The notes under the pieces: model-generated | Told to the model about the DNA's origin: nothing | Database searches by the model: none | The model's input: only the letters and a program-made list of their open reading frames with translations | Program-made: the position numbers and the translations under genes | Origin: an uncultured Eubacteriales bacterium | GTDB taxonomy: Bacteria; Bacillota; Clostridia; Oscillospirales; Acutalibacteraceae | Assembly (NCBI GenBank): GCA_934457095.1 | Contig: CAKSHJ010000002.1 | Span: forward strand, 1 to 64,000 | Length of the DNA stretch: 64,000 nt | Reading direction: 5' to 3' | In this document: positions 8,013 to 15,507 of the stretch, piece by piece | Layout: each line of letters begins with the position of its first letter | Position numbering within the stretch: position 1 is the stretch's first letter

Positions 8013-8345
8013 ATGATAAAACGCACAATTTTCTTCCTGTTCGCAGTACTCTTTTTGGCTTCTCCGGCTGTGCTTGCAGCAAGCTACGGCGAAAGCTCTA
8101 TTACTGACGAGGTGGAGGTTGGTGCGCAGGTGTATTACACCGGCCACAAAGACGACCCCGTTGCACCCAACCCAGAGGACATGAAAACCTTTGAAAAAGG
8201 CGAGGGCACGCCCACCTTTGCAAGCACAGGAGATGCAGGCAACACCACCGGCCTTTGGCTGGTATTCTTGCTCGCTTCCGGCTTTCTGCTGCTGCTGTTA
8301 CTTTGGCGCCGCAGAGACGAGGACAGACAGGAAGATTTTGACTAA
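8013..8345 (+). CDS. Small surface protein with signal peptide and C-terminal sorting-signal-like anchor
   Basis: 110 residues. A signal peptide (KRTIFFLFAVLFLASPAVLA) and a short acidic ectodomain (about 55 residues, including GAQVYYTGHKDD) precede the C-terminal block PTFASTGD. That block is followed by a hydrophobic stretch (LWLVFLLASGFLLLLLLW) and RRRDED. This has the geometry of an LPxTG cell-wall sorting signal, but the pentapeptide reads FASTG and no sortase gene is in the window. It is therefore either a variant sorting signal or a plain membrane anchor. Small proteins of this layout accompany WxL loci in Enterococcus and relatives, which supports an envelope-assembly context. The ATG follows AAAAAAGGAGTACTCC. 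Confidence 0.65.
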   Translation: MIKRTIFFLFAVLFLASPAVLAASYGESSITDEVEVGAQVYYTGHKDDPVAPNPEDMKTFEKGEGTPTFASTGDAGNTTGLWLVFLLASGFLLLLLLWRRRDEDRQEDFD

Positions 8346-8354
8346 ACAAAATGC

Positions 8355-8388
8355 AAAAGGGAGATATCCACAGAGGTATCTCTCTTTT
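8355..8388 (+). terminator. Terminator-like hairpin between gene D and paralogue 2
   Basis: AAAAGGGAGATA (8355-8366) pairs with TATCTCTCTTTT (8377-8388, one G-U pair), and the arm itself ends in a T-run. Its position inside an otherwise continuous operon suggests partial termination that lowers expression of the three downstream genes. Confidence 0.55.
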
Positions 8389-8422
8389 GTTGGTTATTTT
8401 GCACAGAAAGGAGCGTATCAGT

Positions 8423-9190
8423 ATGGAATTTACGGTCTCTTGTGAAAGCAAGCTTTTTTATAAAGACGCGCACGGCAACCGTTGGCCTTACCTGCCTGTT
8501 AAAGAGCTGCACAAGCGCTACCCCAACGGCGGCTACCGCATTGTGGCAGACCTGAAAAACAGCAAAGGCGCCCCAAACCTTAAGCTTTCTCACGGCACGC
8601 AAACCCTTGCTGTACATAGCTACCGCCGCAAACTGGGTTTTTGCGAGAAAACCGTGGGGTATATTCAGGTGACTGACCCCGAAAACGGCGGCGACGCTTT
8701 TGTGCGCATTGTAAAGCCTTCATACGAAAAATTGTTGTTGCTGTTGCTTTTGCTGCTGGTTGCCACTGGTATTATACTGATTGTAGTATTTCGACCAAAT
8801 TCAACAGAAGAGGTACCCGGGCTGGACAAAGCCGCCTTTGCTTACAACATTGAGGGCATGGAAAATACCGACCCAAGCCAAATTGCGCTGCCCGGTATTA
8901 CCGAAATTAAAGCAAAGGCCGGCCAAACCAGCGTGCAATATGCGCTAATTAATCCCAAGGGCAACCCCTGTTACCTAACATACATCATCACCCTAGACGA
9001 AACCGGAGAAGTTTTATATGAATCCGGCATGGTGGAACCGGGCAAAGCCGTAAGGGACTTGACGCTTTCGCGCGCTTTAGCTGCCGGAGATTATCCAATC
9101 ACCGTTGAGGCTCGCTCAAATGACATTAACGATTACACCGTAGAGCTAAACAGCGGCAGCATCAAAGCCACCCTAAAAGTGGAGGCATAG
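8423..9190 (+). CDS. Single-pass envelope protein, paralogue 2 of 3
   Basis: 255 residues. A cytoplasmic domain of about 107 residues (with RWPYLPVKELH) precedes a membrane segment made largely of leucines (KLLLLLLLLLVATGIILIVV). An outside domain of about 125 residues contains GNPCYLTYIITLDETGEVLY, VEPGKAVRDLTLSRAL and ELNSGSIKATLKV. The outside half is closely similar to the product at 9201-9977 and more distantly to 6435-7157. The ATG at 8423 is chosen because GAAAGGAGCG precedes it; an in-frame ATG at 8351 falls inside the terminator-like hairpin. Ten bases separate it from the next gene, so the two are co-translated. The family is not recognised. Confidence 0.65.
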   Translation: MEFTVSCESKLFYKDAHGNRWPYLPVKELHKRYPNGGYRIVADLKNSKGAPNLKLSHGTQTLAVHSYRRKLGFCEKTVGYIQVTDPENGGDAFVRIVKPSYEKLLLLLLLLLVATGIILIVVFRPNSTEEVPGLDKAAFAYNIEGMENTDPSQIALPGITEIKAKAGQTSVQYALINPKGNPCYLTYIITLDETGEVLYESGMVEPGKAVRDLTLSRALAAGDYPITVEARSNDINDYTVELNSGSIKATLKVEA

Positions 9191-9200
9191 GAGGGATTAC

Positions 9201-9977
9201 ATGAAGTATCAATATGCACCTGGAAAACTTTCGCACAAAAGCTGGAGAGACTACCAAAACAGAGAATGGAAAATCATTACCCCCTCCATGTTTTTGGAAT
9301 ATTCCAAGAAAAATCAGATTATTTTAGCAGGAGACATTCGCCAAAAAGGTAAGGTTCCGGGCAATAGCTCGGTTACAGACGGAGAAAAACAACTGCATGT
9401 GCTGGGCTTGCACCAAAAAAAGGGTGCCCTGGATAAAGTGGAAGGCTACATGCGGGTAGAAGACGAGCAGGGGGCAGAAGCTTTCCTGCGCATCATGGGT
9501 ACTTCTACCGTAAAATGGTTGCTACCGCTGTGCATTTTAATTGCACTGGTTGCCGGTGGTATCATTGCTTGGCTTTGCCTTGCAAACCAAGGCCCCACCT
9601 TGGATTCCGCCGCGATTGCCTATAAAATGGCGGACGGTTCCAAGAATACCGACCCCACGCAAATCAGCTTGCCCGGCGTTGACAATGTGCGCATTGACAG
9701 CGCTACCATGACGGGCAAAACTCCGCTCATCAATATTGAGGGCAACCCGTGCTACCTGCGGTACACCATTACCATGGAGGATACCGGCAGAGAAATTTAC
9801 CGTTCCGAGCTGATTAAACCGGGTACGGCTTTGTTCAATTACAATGTTAATGAAGTGAACGACGGCGAATATTCGGTTATGGTTCTGGTGGAGGCGTTCT
9901 CATTGGAGGACGAAACCGTTGAATACAACAGCGGAAACATTAAAGCGACTTTAAAAGTTGGAGAGTACAATGAATAA
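9201..9977 (+). CDS. Single-pass envelope protein, paralogue 3 of 3
   Basis: 258 residues, with the same plan as its upstream neighbour. An N-terminal cytoplasmic domain is followed by a membrane segment near residues 110-130 (WLLPLCILIALVAGGIIAWL). The outside domain has the shared motifs ISLPGVDNVRI, GNPCYLRYTITMEDTGREIY, IKPGTALFNYNV and YNSGNIKATLKV. The N-terminal domains of the three paralogues are much more divergent than the outside domains, suggesting different inner partners and a common outer one. GGAGGGATTAC precedes the ATG. The 3' end overlaps the lipoprotein gene by 8 bases, indicating translational coupling. Confidence 0.65.
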   Translation: MKYQYAPGKLSHKSWRDYQNREWKIITPSMFLEYSKKNQIILAGDIRQKGKVPGNSSVTDGEKQLHVLGLHQKKGALDKVEGYMRVEDEQGAEAFLRIMGTSTVKWLLPLCILIALVAGGIIAWLCLANQGPTLDSAAIAYKMADGSKNTDPTQISLPGVDNVRIDSATMTGKTPLINIEGNPCYLRYTITMEDTGREIYRSELIKPGTALFNYNVNEVNDGEYSVMVLVEAFSLEDETVEYNSGNIKATLKVGEYNE

Positions 9978-10512
9978 GTTAAAATGGGTGGTTTTTGGGT
10001 GCTTAATGGTGCTAACCTTGGGCATATTCACGGGTTGCGGCGCGAAGGTCACGGCTGACCAGGAAAAAACGGTTTCTTTAAATCAAGCATTTGAAATGGG
10101 CGAGATGGAGCTTATCTTTGACGAGGTAGAAATTTTGGACGAGGTAAAGCCGAACGTCACCATTGGGTACTATAACTATTACGAGCAGCATGACGGCTAC
10201 CATTATATTGTGGCACAGGGCATTGTGGAGAACAAAAGCTCCAGCGTGCAGGATATTTCTGCGGTGCAGGCGGTGGCCTACAGGGGCAGCGCGGAGTATG
10301 AGGCAAAGTTGGTGTACGGTACCCCCGGAGATGCCGATTTAATTAAGGAAATTCCCGCGAATATGAAGGTGCGTTGCTATTTGATTGTTCTGTGCAAGAG
10401 CGATGTTAGCAGTGTGGAGAAGGTTTCGTTATATTTCAACCGGAATATGGCAGAGCCGAAAAAACAGGGACATTATGAGAACAAAGTAACGCTCCGGTTG
10501 GGCAATTATTAA
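9970..10512 (+). CDS. Lipoprotein with DUF4352-like domain, last gene of envelope locus
   Basis: 180 residues. The lipoprotein signal ends in the lipobox GIFTGC. The mature part (TVSLNQAFEMGEMELIFDEVEI..., then YYEQHDGYHYIVAQGIVENKSS...VQAVAYR) looks like the small Ig-like DUF4352/DUF5067 domain of Firmicutes lipoproteins, which has no settled function. The ATG at 9970 lies inside the end of the preceding gene, with GGAGAG as ribosome site. A clear terminator follows, marking the end of the locus. Confidence 0.65.
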   Translation: MNKLKWVVFGCLMVLTLGIFTGCGAKVTADQEKTVSLNQAFEMGEMELIFDEVEILDEVKPNVTIGYYNYYEQHDGYHYIVAQGIVENKSSSVQDISAVQAVAYRGSAEYEAKLVYGTPGDADLIKEIPANMKVRCYLIVLCKSDVSSVEKVSLYFNRNMAEPKKQGHYENKVTLRLGNY

Positions 10513-10518
10513 AGAATG

Positions 10519-10552
10519 AATACCCCCGTTTTACGGCGGGTATTTCTTTTTT
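10519..10552 (+). terminator. Terminator of the envelope locus
   Basis: AATACCC...GGGTATT with a CCGT/ACGG inner stem and one bulge, followed by TTTCTTTTTT. Confidence 0.75.
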
Positions 10553-10559
10553 ACCGCAC

Positions 10560-10588
10560 TTGACAAATCGTAGAAAATATAGAACAAT
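10560..10588 (+). promoter_or_regulatory. Candidate rfbB promoter
   Basis: TTGACA (10560-10565) is perfect. Seventeen bases later the -10 reads AACAAT, which is weak. It lies 46 bases before the start codon. Confidence 0.4.
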
Positions 10589-10633
10589 TGAAATAAAAAC
10601 GGCGGGTTTTTATTTTATGGGGAGAGAAATCAA

Positions 10634-11641
10634 ATGAAAATTTTGGTGACCGGAGGCGCCGGTTTTATGGGCGGCAATTTTGTGCATTATCTGCTGCGCA
10701 AATACCCGCAGGACGAAATTGTGAATCTGGATTTGCTGACCTACGCGGGAAATTTGGAAACGCTGCGCTCGGTGCAGGGCAAGGCAAATTACAAATTTGT
10801 GCGGGGAGACATTGCCGACCGTGCGTTTGTATTTGCGCTTTTTGAGAGAGAAAAATTTGATGCGGTCATCAATTTTGCCGCAGAATCTCATGTGGACCGC
10901 AGCATTGTAAACCCGGAAATTTTTGTGCGCACGAACGTATCAGGCACCGCCACGCTGCTGGATGCCGTGAAAGAATACGGCGTAAAGCGGTATCATCAAA
11001 TTTCAACAGACGAGGTTTACGGAGATTTGCCGCCGGAGCGCACGGATTTGCTTTTCACCGAGCAAACGCCGCTTGCTCCCTCAAATCCGTACAGCGCCTC
11101 CAAAGCGAGCGCGGATTTATTGGTTTTGGCGTATTACCGTACTTTTGGGTCGCCGGTCACTGTGAGCCGCTGCTCGAACAACTACGGGCCTTACCATTTT
11201 CCAGAGAAGCTGATTCCGTTGACGATTGTGCGTGCGCTGCAAAATGCCGAGATACCGGTTTACGGCACCGGAGAGAACATACGCGATTGGCTGCATGTAG
11301 CGGACCATTGCACCGCCATTGACCTGATTTTAAAAAAGGGGCGCATTGGCCAGGTTTATAACATAGGCGGGGGCAATGAACGCCGGAATATAGAGGTAGT
11401 AAGGAGCATTTTGCGTGCGCTGGGCAAGCCGGAGACGCTGATTCATTTTGTTGCGGACCGTCCGGGTCATGACAGGCGTTACGCCACGGATTCGACAAAA
11501 TTGCAGACAGAGCTTGGCTGGCAGCCGGAGTATGATTTTGAAAGCGGTCTTGCGCAAACAGTTGCGTGGTATTTGCAAAATCGGGCATGGTGGCAACCTA
11601 TTTTAAGCGGCGCAAATTTGCACAGCGAGCAACTGCCGTAA
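10634..11641 (+). CDS. rfbB: dTDP-glucose 4,6-dehydratase
   Basis: 335 residues, the usual family length. An extended short-chain dehydrogenase with the NAD loop TGGAGFMGG at residues 7-15, the DxD-like VNLDLLTYAGN segment and the active-site YSASKAS. The RmlB hallmarks FAAESHVDRSI and STDEVYGD are present. It converts dTDP-glucose to dTDP-4-keto-6-deoxyglucose, the second step toward dTDP-rhamnose and other deoxysugars. The partner genes rfbA, rfbC and rfbD are not adjacent, so the pathway must be completed elsewhere. The ATG follows GGGGAGAG; the gene is flanked by a terminator and by the next gene's promoter. Confidence 0.92.
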   Translation: MKILVTGGAGFMGGNFVHYLLRKYPQDEIVNLDLLTYAGNLETLRSVQGKANYKFVRGDIADRAFVFALFEREKFDAVINFAAESHVDRSIVNPEIFVRTNVSGTATLLDAVKEYGVKRYHQISTDEVYGDLPPERTDLLFTEQTPLAPSNPYSASKASADLLVLAYYRTFGSPVTVSRCSNNYGPYHFPEKLIPLTIVRALQNAEIPVYGTGENIRDWLHVADHCTAIDLILKKGRIGQVYNIGGGNERRNIEVVRSILRALGKPETLIHFVADRPGHDRRYATDSTKLQTELGWQPEYDFESGLAQTVAWYLQNRAWWQPILSGANLHSEQLP

Positions 11642-11651
11642 GCTCCATGAC

Positions 11652-11680
11652 TTGCCAATCGGCGGGTTTTGTGGTATGAT
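11652..11680 (+). promoter_or_regulatory. yebC promoter
   Basis: TTGCCA (11652-11657), a 17-base spacer and TATGAT (11675-11680), 33 bases before the start codon. Confidence 0.6.
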
Positions 11681-11712
11681 ACTGACAAACGGATTTGCAG
11701 GAGGAACGCATC

Positions 11713-12450
11713 ATGTCCGGACATTCCAAATGGAGCAATATTAAACGGAAAAAAGAAAAGGCAGACGGCGCCAAAGCCAAGATATTTACCAAAATCGGCA
11801 GAGAGCTGGCGGTAGCCGTAAAACAAGGCGGCGGTCCCGACCCTGCTTCTAACTCGAAGCTGAAGGACTGCATTGCAAAGGCCAAGGCGTGCAATGTACC
11901 AAATGACAACATTGAGCGTATTATAAAAAAGGCGGCGGGCGAGAGCGACGGAGATAAATTCGAGAGCATTGTGTATGAGGGTTACGGTCCTTGCGGCGTT
12001 GCCGTTATTGTGGAGGCGCTGACCGATAACCGCAACCGTACTGCCGGCGAGGTGCGCCATTATTTTGATAAATCGGGCGGCAATTTGGGTACAACAGGTT
12101 GTGTTTCCTTCTTGTTTGAGCAAAAAGGCATGCTGATTGTAGACAAAGAGGGTAAAAACGAGGACACCGTGATGGAGGACAGTCTGGAGGCGGGCGCTGC
12201 GGATTTTGTCGTGGACGACGATGTATTTATCATAGAGACCGCCCCGGAGGATTTTGGCGCGGTATTGAATGAGTTAACGCAAAAGGGCTATCATTTTGTT
12301 TCTGCGCAGGTGGAAATGGTGCCGAGCACTTATACCGAAATTACCGACGGTGAAATTGCGGTAAAAATGCAAAAAATGCTAGATTCTCTGGAGGACAACG
12401 ACGACGTGCAAAATGTGTGGCACAACTGGGAGAACCCTCTGGAGGACTAA
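11713..12450 (+). CDS. yebC: YebC/TACO1-family protein
   Basis: 245 residues, the standard family length. The N-terminal signature MSGHSKWSNIKRKKEKADG is diagnostic. It is followed by FTKIGRELAVAVKQGG, the central YEGYGPCGVAVIVEALTDNR and the GGNLGTTGCVSFLF block. Members were annotated as transcriptional regulators. Newer work on the family supports a role in translation, relieving ribosome stalling at proline stretches. Cytoplasmic. The start is fixed by GGAGGAACGCATC before the ATG and by the conserved N-terminus. It sits alone, with a promoter and an independent ribosome site for the following gene. Confidence 0.93.
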   Translation: MSGHSKWSNIKRKKEKADGAKAKIFTKIGRELAVAVKQGGGPDPASNSKLKDCIAKAKACNVPNDNIERIIKKAAGESDGDKFESIVYEGYGPCGVAVIVEALTDNRNRTAGEVRHYFDKSGGNLGTTGCVSFLFEQKGMLIVDKEGKNEDTVMEDSLEAGAADFVVDDDVFIIETAPEDFGAVLNELTQKGYHFVSAQVEMVPSTYTEITDGEIAVKMQKMLDSLEDNDDVQNVWHNWENPLED

Positions 12451-12495
12451 GAAAAATATTTGCAACAGTTTACACGCAAGGGGAAGTGACGGTTT

Positions 12496-14181
12496 ATGAA
12501 TGCTGAAAAACAAAGGTGCGCCAACTGCATGGAGCTGCTTTTTGGAGGCGATACCTGTATCAAATGCGGTCACGCCGTGCAAGAGCCGCAATTGCCGCAG
12601 GCGTTGCCTTACGGTGTATGTTTGCGGGGCAAATATTTGGTTGGCAGAGCCAAAAAATACGGCGGTCAGGGCTTTGTTTATATTGGCTATGATAAGGCGC
12701 TGAAAAATAAAATCGCTATTCGGGAGTATTTCCCTAAAGCGCTGTGTCAAAGAGCCGCAAACGGCATCGAAGCTATGACGAATCAGCCTTGCTACGAGCT
12801 ATATACGGCGGGTTTACAGCAATTTTTAGCGTATTCGCGCACAGTTGCGCATGTGCAGGAGCTAACGGCTGTGGCGCATACCTATGACATTTTTGAGGCA
12901 AACGGCACGGCGTACACCGTTGCAGACTGGGACGAACAGGTTACATTGCGTTATTTTATAGAAAAAAGCGGCGGGCATTTGGATTGGAACAGCGCCAGAC
13001 AACTGTTTATGCCGGTACTTTCTGCGCTGAGCGTATTGCATGAGCAGAACATCGGGCACTATGGCATCTCACCGGATTCGCTGAGCATTATGGAAAACGG
13101 CAAAATGAAGCTGGGCGATTTTTGCATTGAGGCCGTACGGCGTGAGGGCGGCGGTTTGGGCGCGGATTTGGTGAGCGGTTGTGCCGCTTTGGAGCAGTAC
13201 AGTCAAGCCGAGGCGCTCACCGAGGCCACAGATGTCTATGGTTTTGCGGCATCGCTGTTCTATGCGTTGACCGGCATGCTGCCCGAAAAGGCCGTGCGCC
13301 GCAGAGCAGATGCCAGATTGTTAATTCCTACAAATATTTTAAAGGAAATGCCGCCGCATGTGGTCACTTCGCTGGCAAACGCATTGCAGGTTTATCCGCA
13401 AAAAAGAACCCAGACTTTCGAGCGCCTGCGCGCGGAACTTTCGGCGTCGCCTACCATCACAGCAGTCATCGAGGAAACTCAGAGCATTCCCAAATTAACC
13501 GAGGACGAATTGCGTAAAATGAAGGCCTCGGTCGACATCAAGGAACCCAAGGGCAGCCATTTTTTGCCCGTATGGGTGTGGGTGTTATTTTCAATATTAG
13601 CAGTGGCAGTGGCGGCGGTTATGATTGCACTTTTATATAGCACGAATGAAAACACGCCCGGCACAGACGAGGGTGAATCGCTTGTTATCGTGTCCGAGTC
13701 GGAAGCGACAAAATCGGAGGCATTGACCGACAGCAATGCAATTCCAAGCGCAAAAACGCTCACCCCGGATTTGGTAGGCAAAAATTATTCGGTGGTAAAA
13801 GCGAGTTTAGCCCAGCAGCAGGCCGATTATGAGGTAATTGCGCGCTACGCGTTTCATGATGCGGTGCAGGAGGGCAATATTATTTCGCAAACACCCAAGG
13901 CCGGCGATGAAATCAACAAAGGCGGCACCATCGTGCTGGAGGTGAGCAGAGGTCCTTACGAGCGCACGCTGCCGAATGTAACCGGCATGGCATATGAAAA
14001 GGCGGAAAAACAGCTCAAAGAACAAGGGTTCGAGCTCTCGGTGCAGTATGAGTACGATGCCGATGTAATGCCGGGGTATGTCATCGGATACAGCAATCTC
14101 ACTTCCGGAGACACTTTGCAATATGGCGCTTCGGTTACGGTTTTGGTCAGCGCAGAGGATCAGGAAGTTCCCACACCGTAA
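12496..14181 (+). CDS. Membrane-anchored PASTA pseudokinase with N-terminal zinc ribbon
   Basis: 561 residues. A zinc ribbon (CANC at 8-11, CIKC at 21-24) is followed by a kinase-fold domain (about 40-310), a membrane segment near 352-375 (VWVWVLFSILAVAVAAVMIA) and two PASTA repeats (about 412-547). The usual kinases of this type carry VAIKEYFP, HRDISPDN and DFG. Here these read IAIREYFP (Lys replaced by Arg76), HYGISPDS (catalytic Asp replaced by Gly190) and DFC. Loss of both the ATP-anchoring Lys and the catalytic Asp argues for a non-phosphorylating sensor or scaffold. PASTA domains in PknB/StkP relatives bind peptidoglycan fragments or lipid II. GGGGAAGTG precedes the ATG. Confidence 0.85.
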   Translation: MNAEKQRCANCMELLFGGDTCIKCGHAVQEPQLPQALPYGVCLRGKYLVGRAKKYGGQGFVYIGYDKALKNKIAIREYFPKALCQRAANGIEAMTNQPCYELYTAGLQQFLAYSRTVAHVQELTAVAHTYDIFEANGTAYTVADWDEQVTLRYFIEKSGGHLDWNSARQLFMPVLSALSVLHEQNIGHYGISPDSLSIMENGKMKLGDFCIEAVRREGGGLGADLVSGCAALEQYSQAEALTEATDVYGFAASLFYALTGMLPEKAVRRRADARLLIPTNILKEMPPHVVTSLANALQVYPQKRTQTFERLRAELSASPTITAVIEETQSIPKLTEDELRKMKASVDIKEPKGSHFLPVWVWVLFSILAVAVAAVMIALLYSTNENTPGTDEGESLVIVSESEATKSEALTDSNAIPSAKTLTPDLVGKNYSVVKASLAQQQADYEVIARYAFHDAVQEGNIISQTPKAGDEINKGGTIVLEVSRGPYERTLPNVTGMAYEKAEKQLKEQGFELSVQYEYDADVMPGYVIGYSNLTSGDTLQYGASVTVLVSAEDQEVPTP

Positions 14182-14193
14182 AAAATTTCAAAC

Positions 14194-14232
14194 AAAAAAA
14201 GCCCGTACAATTTAACTGTACGGGCTTCTTTC
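14194..14232. terminator. Bidirectional terminator between the pseudokinase gene and rpsR
   Basis: GCCCGTACA/TGTACGGGC stem with an ATTTAAC loop. TTCTTT follows on the plus strand, and an A-run before it gives seven Ts on the minus strand. It serves both convergent units. Confidence 0.88.
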
Positions 14233-14245
14233 AAATTCAAAAATA

Positions 14246-14509
14246 TCAGTCGCTGCTAAACGGCAACAAAGAAATAATACGAGCGCGTTTAATTGCAACA
14301 GTGAGTTCGCGCTGGTGATGTGCACAAGTACCGGTTACTCTGCGGGGCAAAATTTTTGCTCTCTCAGAGATAAAACGGCGCAGCTTTGCAACATCCTTAT
14401 AGTCGATGTTATCCACTTTGTCCACACAGAAGCTGCAAACCTTTTTACGACCCTTACGCGGGCCGCCACGACGGGGTTCTCTTTCGGGTCTTTCGTTTTT
14501 CTCAGACAT
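14246..14509 (-). CDS. rpsR: 30S ribosomal protein S18
   Basis: 87 residues. The S18 core is clear: KKVCSFC, IDYKDVAKLRRFISERAKILPRR and TGTCAHHQRELTVAIKRAR. The N-terminal extension is rich in Arg, Gly and Pro. The start is the ATG at 14509 because AGGAGG lies 9 bases before it; an upstream in-frame ATG at 14530 lacks a ribosome site. It is the last gene of the rpsF-ssb-rpsR operon. Confidence 0.95.
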   Translation of the reverse strand: MSEKNERPEREPRRGGPRKGRKKVCSFCVDKVDNIDYKDVAKLRRFISERAKILPRRVTGTCAHHQRELTVAIKRARIISLLPFSSD

Positions 14510-14542
14510 GGTAAAGCCTCCTTTTTGCATAATTTTTTTGCT

Positions 14543-15004
14543 TTAAAACGGCAAATCGTCGTCGTTTAAAATTTCCTCAAAATCGCCGGTATCACCGCTG
14601 GAGTAAGCGGAAGCCGGTTCATTTGGCAGCTCGTTGCGGGCAGGAGCGGGCTGGTAAGCGCCGCTATTGCCGCCGGAGCTGTCCCGTTTGGAGTCGGCAA
14701 AATGTACATTATCCGCTACAATTTCAAACGCCTTGCGCTTGTTGCCGTCCTTATCGGTATAGCTGCGGGTCTGAATCGACCCCTGCACGGCAATCATTTG
14801 CCCTTTGCGAAAATATTTGCAAACAAATTCAGCGGTTGCGCGCCAAGCCACAATGTCAATAAAATCAGCCTGACGTTCGGCGCCGGATTTCACATAGGAG
14901 CGATCCACGGCGATGGTAAAGGTGGTGACCGCCACATCGTTTGGAGTATGGCGAATTTCGGGGTCAGCAACCAAACGGCCCATCAATATTGCAACGTTTA
15001 ACAT
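14543..15004 (-). CDS. ssb: Single-stranded DNA-binding protein
   Basis: 153 residues. N-terminal OB fold MLNVAILMGRLVADPEIR with FTIAVDR, DFIDIVAWRATAEFVCKYF and KGQMIAVQGSIQTRSY, as in bacterial SSB. A low-complexity Gly/Pro/Ser linker precedes the acidic tail ILNDDDLPF, the tip that binds partner proteins of replication and repair. It lies between rpsF and rpsR, the common Firmicutes order. Confidence 0.95.
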   Translation of the reverse strand: MLNVAILMGRLVADPEIRHTPNDVAVTTFTIAVDRSYVKSGAERQADFIDIVAWRATAEFVCKYFRKGQMIAVQGSIQTRSYTDKDGNKRKAFEIVADNVHFADSKRDSSGGNSGAYQPAPARNELPNEPASAYSSGDTGDFEEILNDDDLPF

Positions 15005-15029
15005 AATAAATCACATTTCTCCTTGGGCA

Positions 15030-15383
15030 TTATTCGGCTGGAACAGCTTCGGGCTTTTTGGAAGCCTTTTTCGCTTTTTTAGCCGGTTTTTCTTCTTTTT
15101 TCACGATTAAAGAGCGCAGAACACCGTCGGTAATGTTGTAAACTCTGTCAAGTTCTGCGGTAAAATCTGCAGCGCTTTTAAAGTTGATTAAGGTATAATG
15201 ACCTTCGGTTTGTTTTTGAATGGGGTAGGCAAATTTGCGATTCCCCCAATCCTCAACAGATTCAACCTCACCGTGCTCGGCAATCAGCTTTTTGAACTTC
15301 TCAACGGTAGCGGTAATCGCCTCATCACCCAAAGAATTGGAGAGAATGATGATAGTTTCATAAGAATTGGTTAAATTTGGCAT
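15030..15383 (-). CDS. rpsF: 30S ribosomal protein S6
   Basis: 117 residues. The S6 fold is marked by YETIIILSNSLGDE, VESVEDWGNRKFAYPIQKQTEGHYTLINF and DGVLRSLIVKKEE. A Lys/Ala-rich C-terminal tail (AKKAKKASKK) extends beyond the usual length. AGGAGGTGCATTTA precedes the ATG. First gene of rpsF-ssb-rpsR, expressed from the promoter at 15503-15474. In Firmicutes this operon is often autoregulated by S6:S18 binding its leader; the leader here is about 85 bases and partly structured, but I cannot confirm that motif. Confidence 0.95.
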   Translation of the reverse strand: MPNLTNSYETIIILSNSLGDEAITATVEKFKKLIAEHGEVESVEDWGNRKFAYPIQKQTEGHYTLINFKSAADFTAELDRVYNITDGVLRSLIVKKEEKPAKKAKKASKKPEAVPAE

Positions 15384-15464
15384 TTAAATGCACCTCCTTT
15401 TGGACTTCAGACCCTGCAAAAATGCAGAGTAAGGATGATACCATTCTGCAAAACACAGAAAAGC

Positions 15465-15503
15465 AACGCAGTGATTATACCATAGAAACCGCTGCGTTGT
15501 CAA
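15465..15503 (-). promoter_or_regulatory. rpsF-ssb-rpsR promoter with inverted repeat around the -10
   Basis: The minus strand carries TTGACA (15503-15498), an 18-base spacer and TATAAT (15479-15474), preceded by TATGG. Arms AACGCAG (15465-15471) and CTGCGTT (15492-15498) form a 7-bp inverted repeat enclosing the -10. It could bind a regulator, or form a hairpin at the transcript start. Confidence 0.75.
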
Positions 15504-15507
15504 GGAA

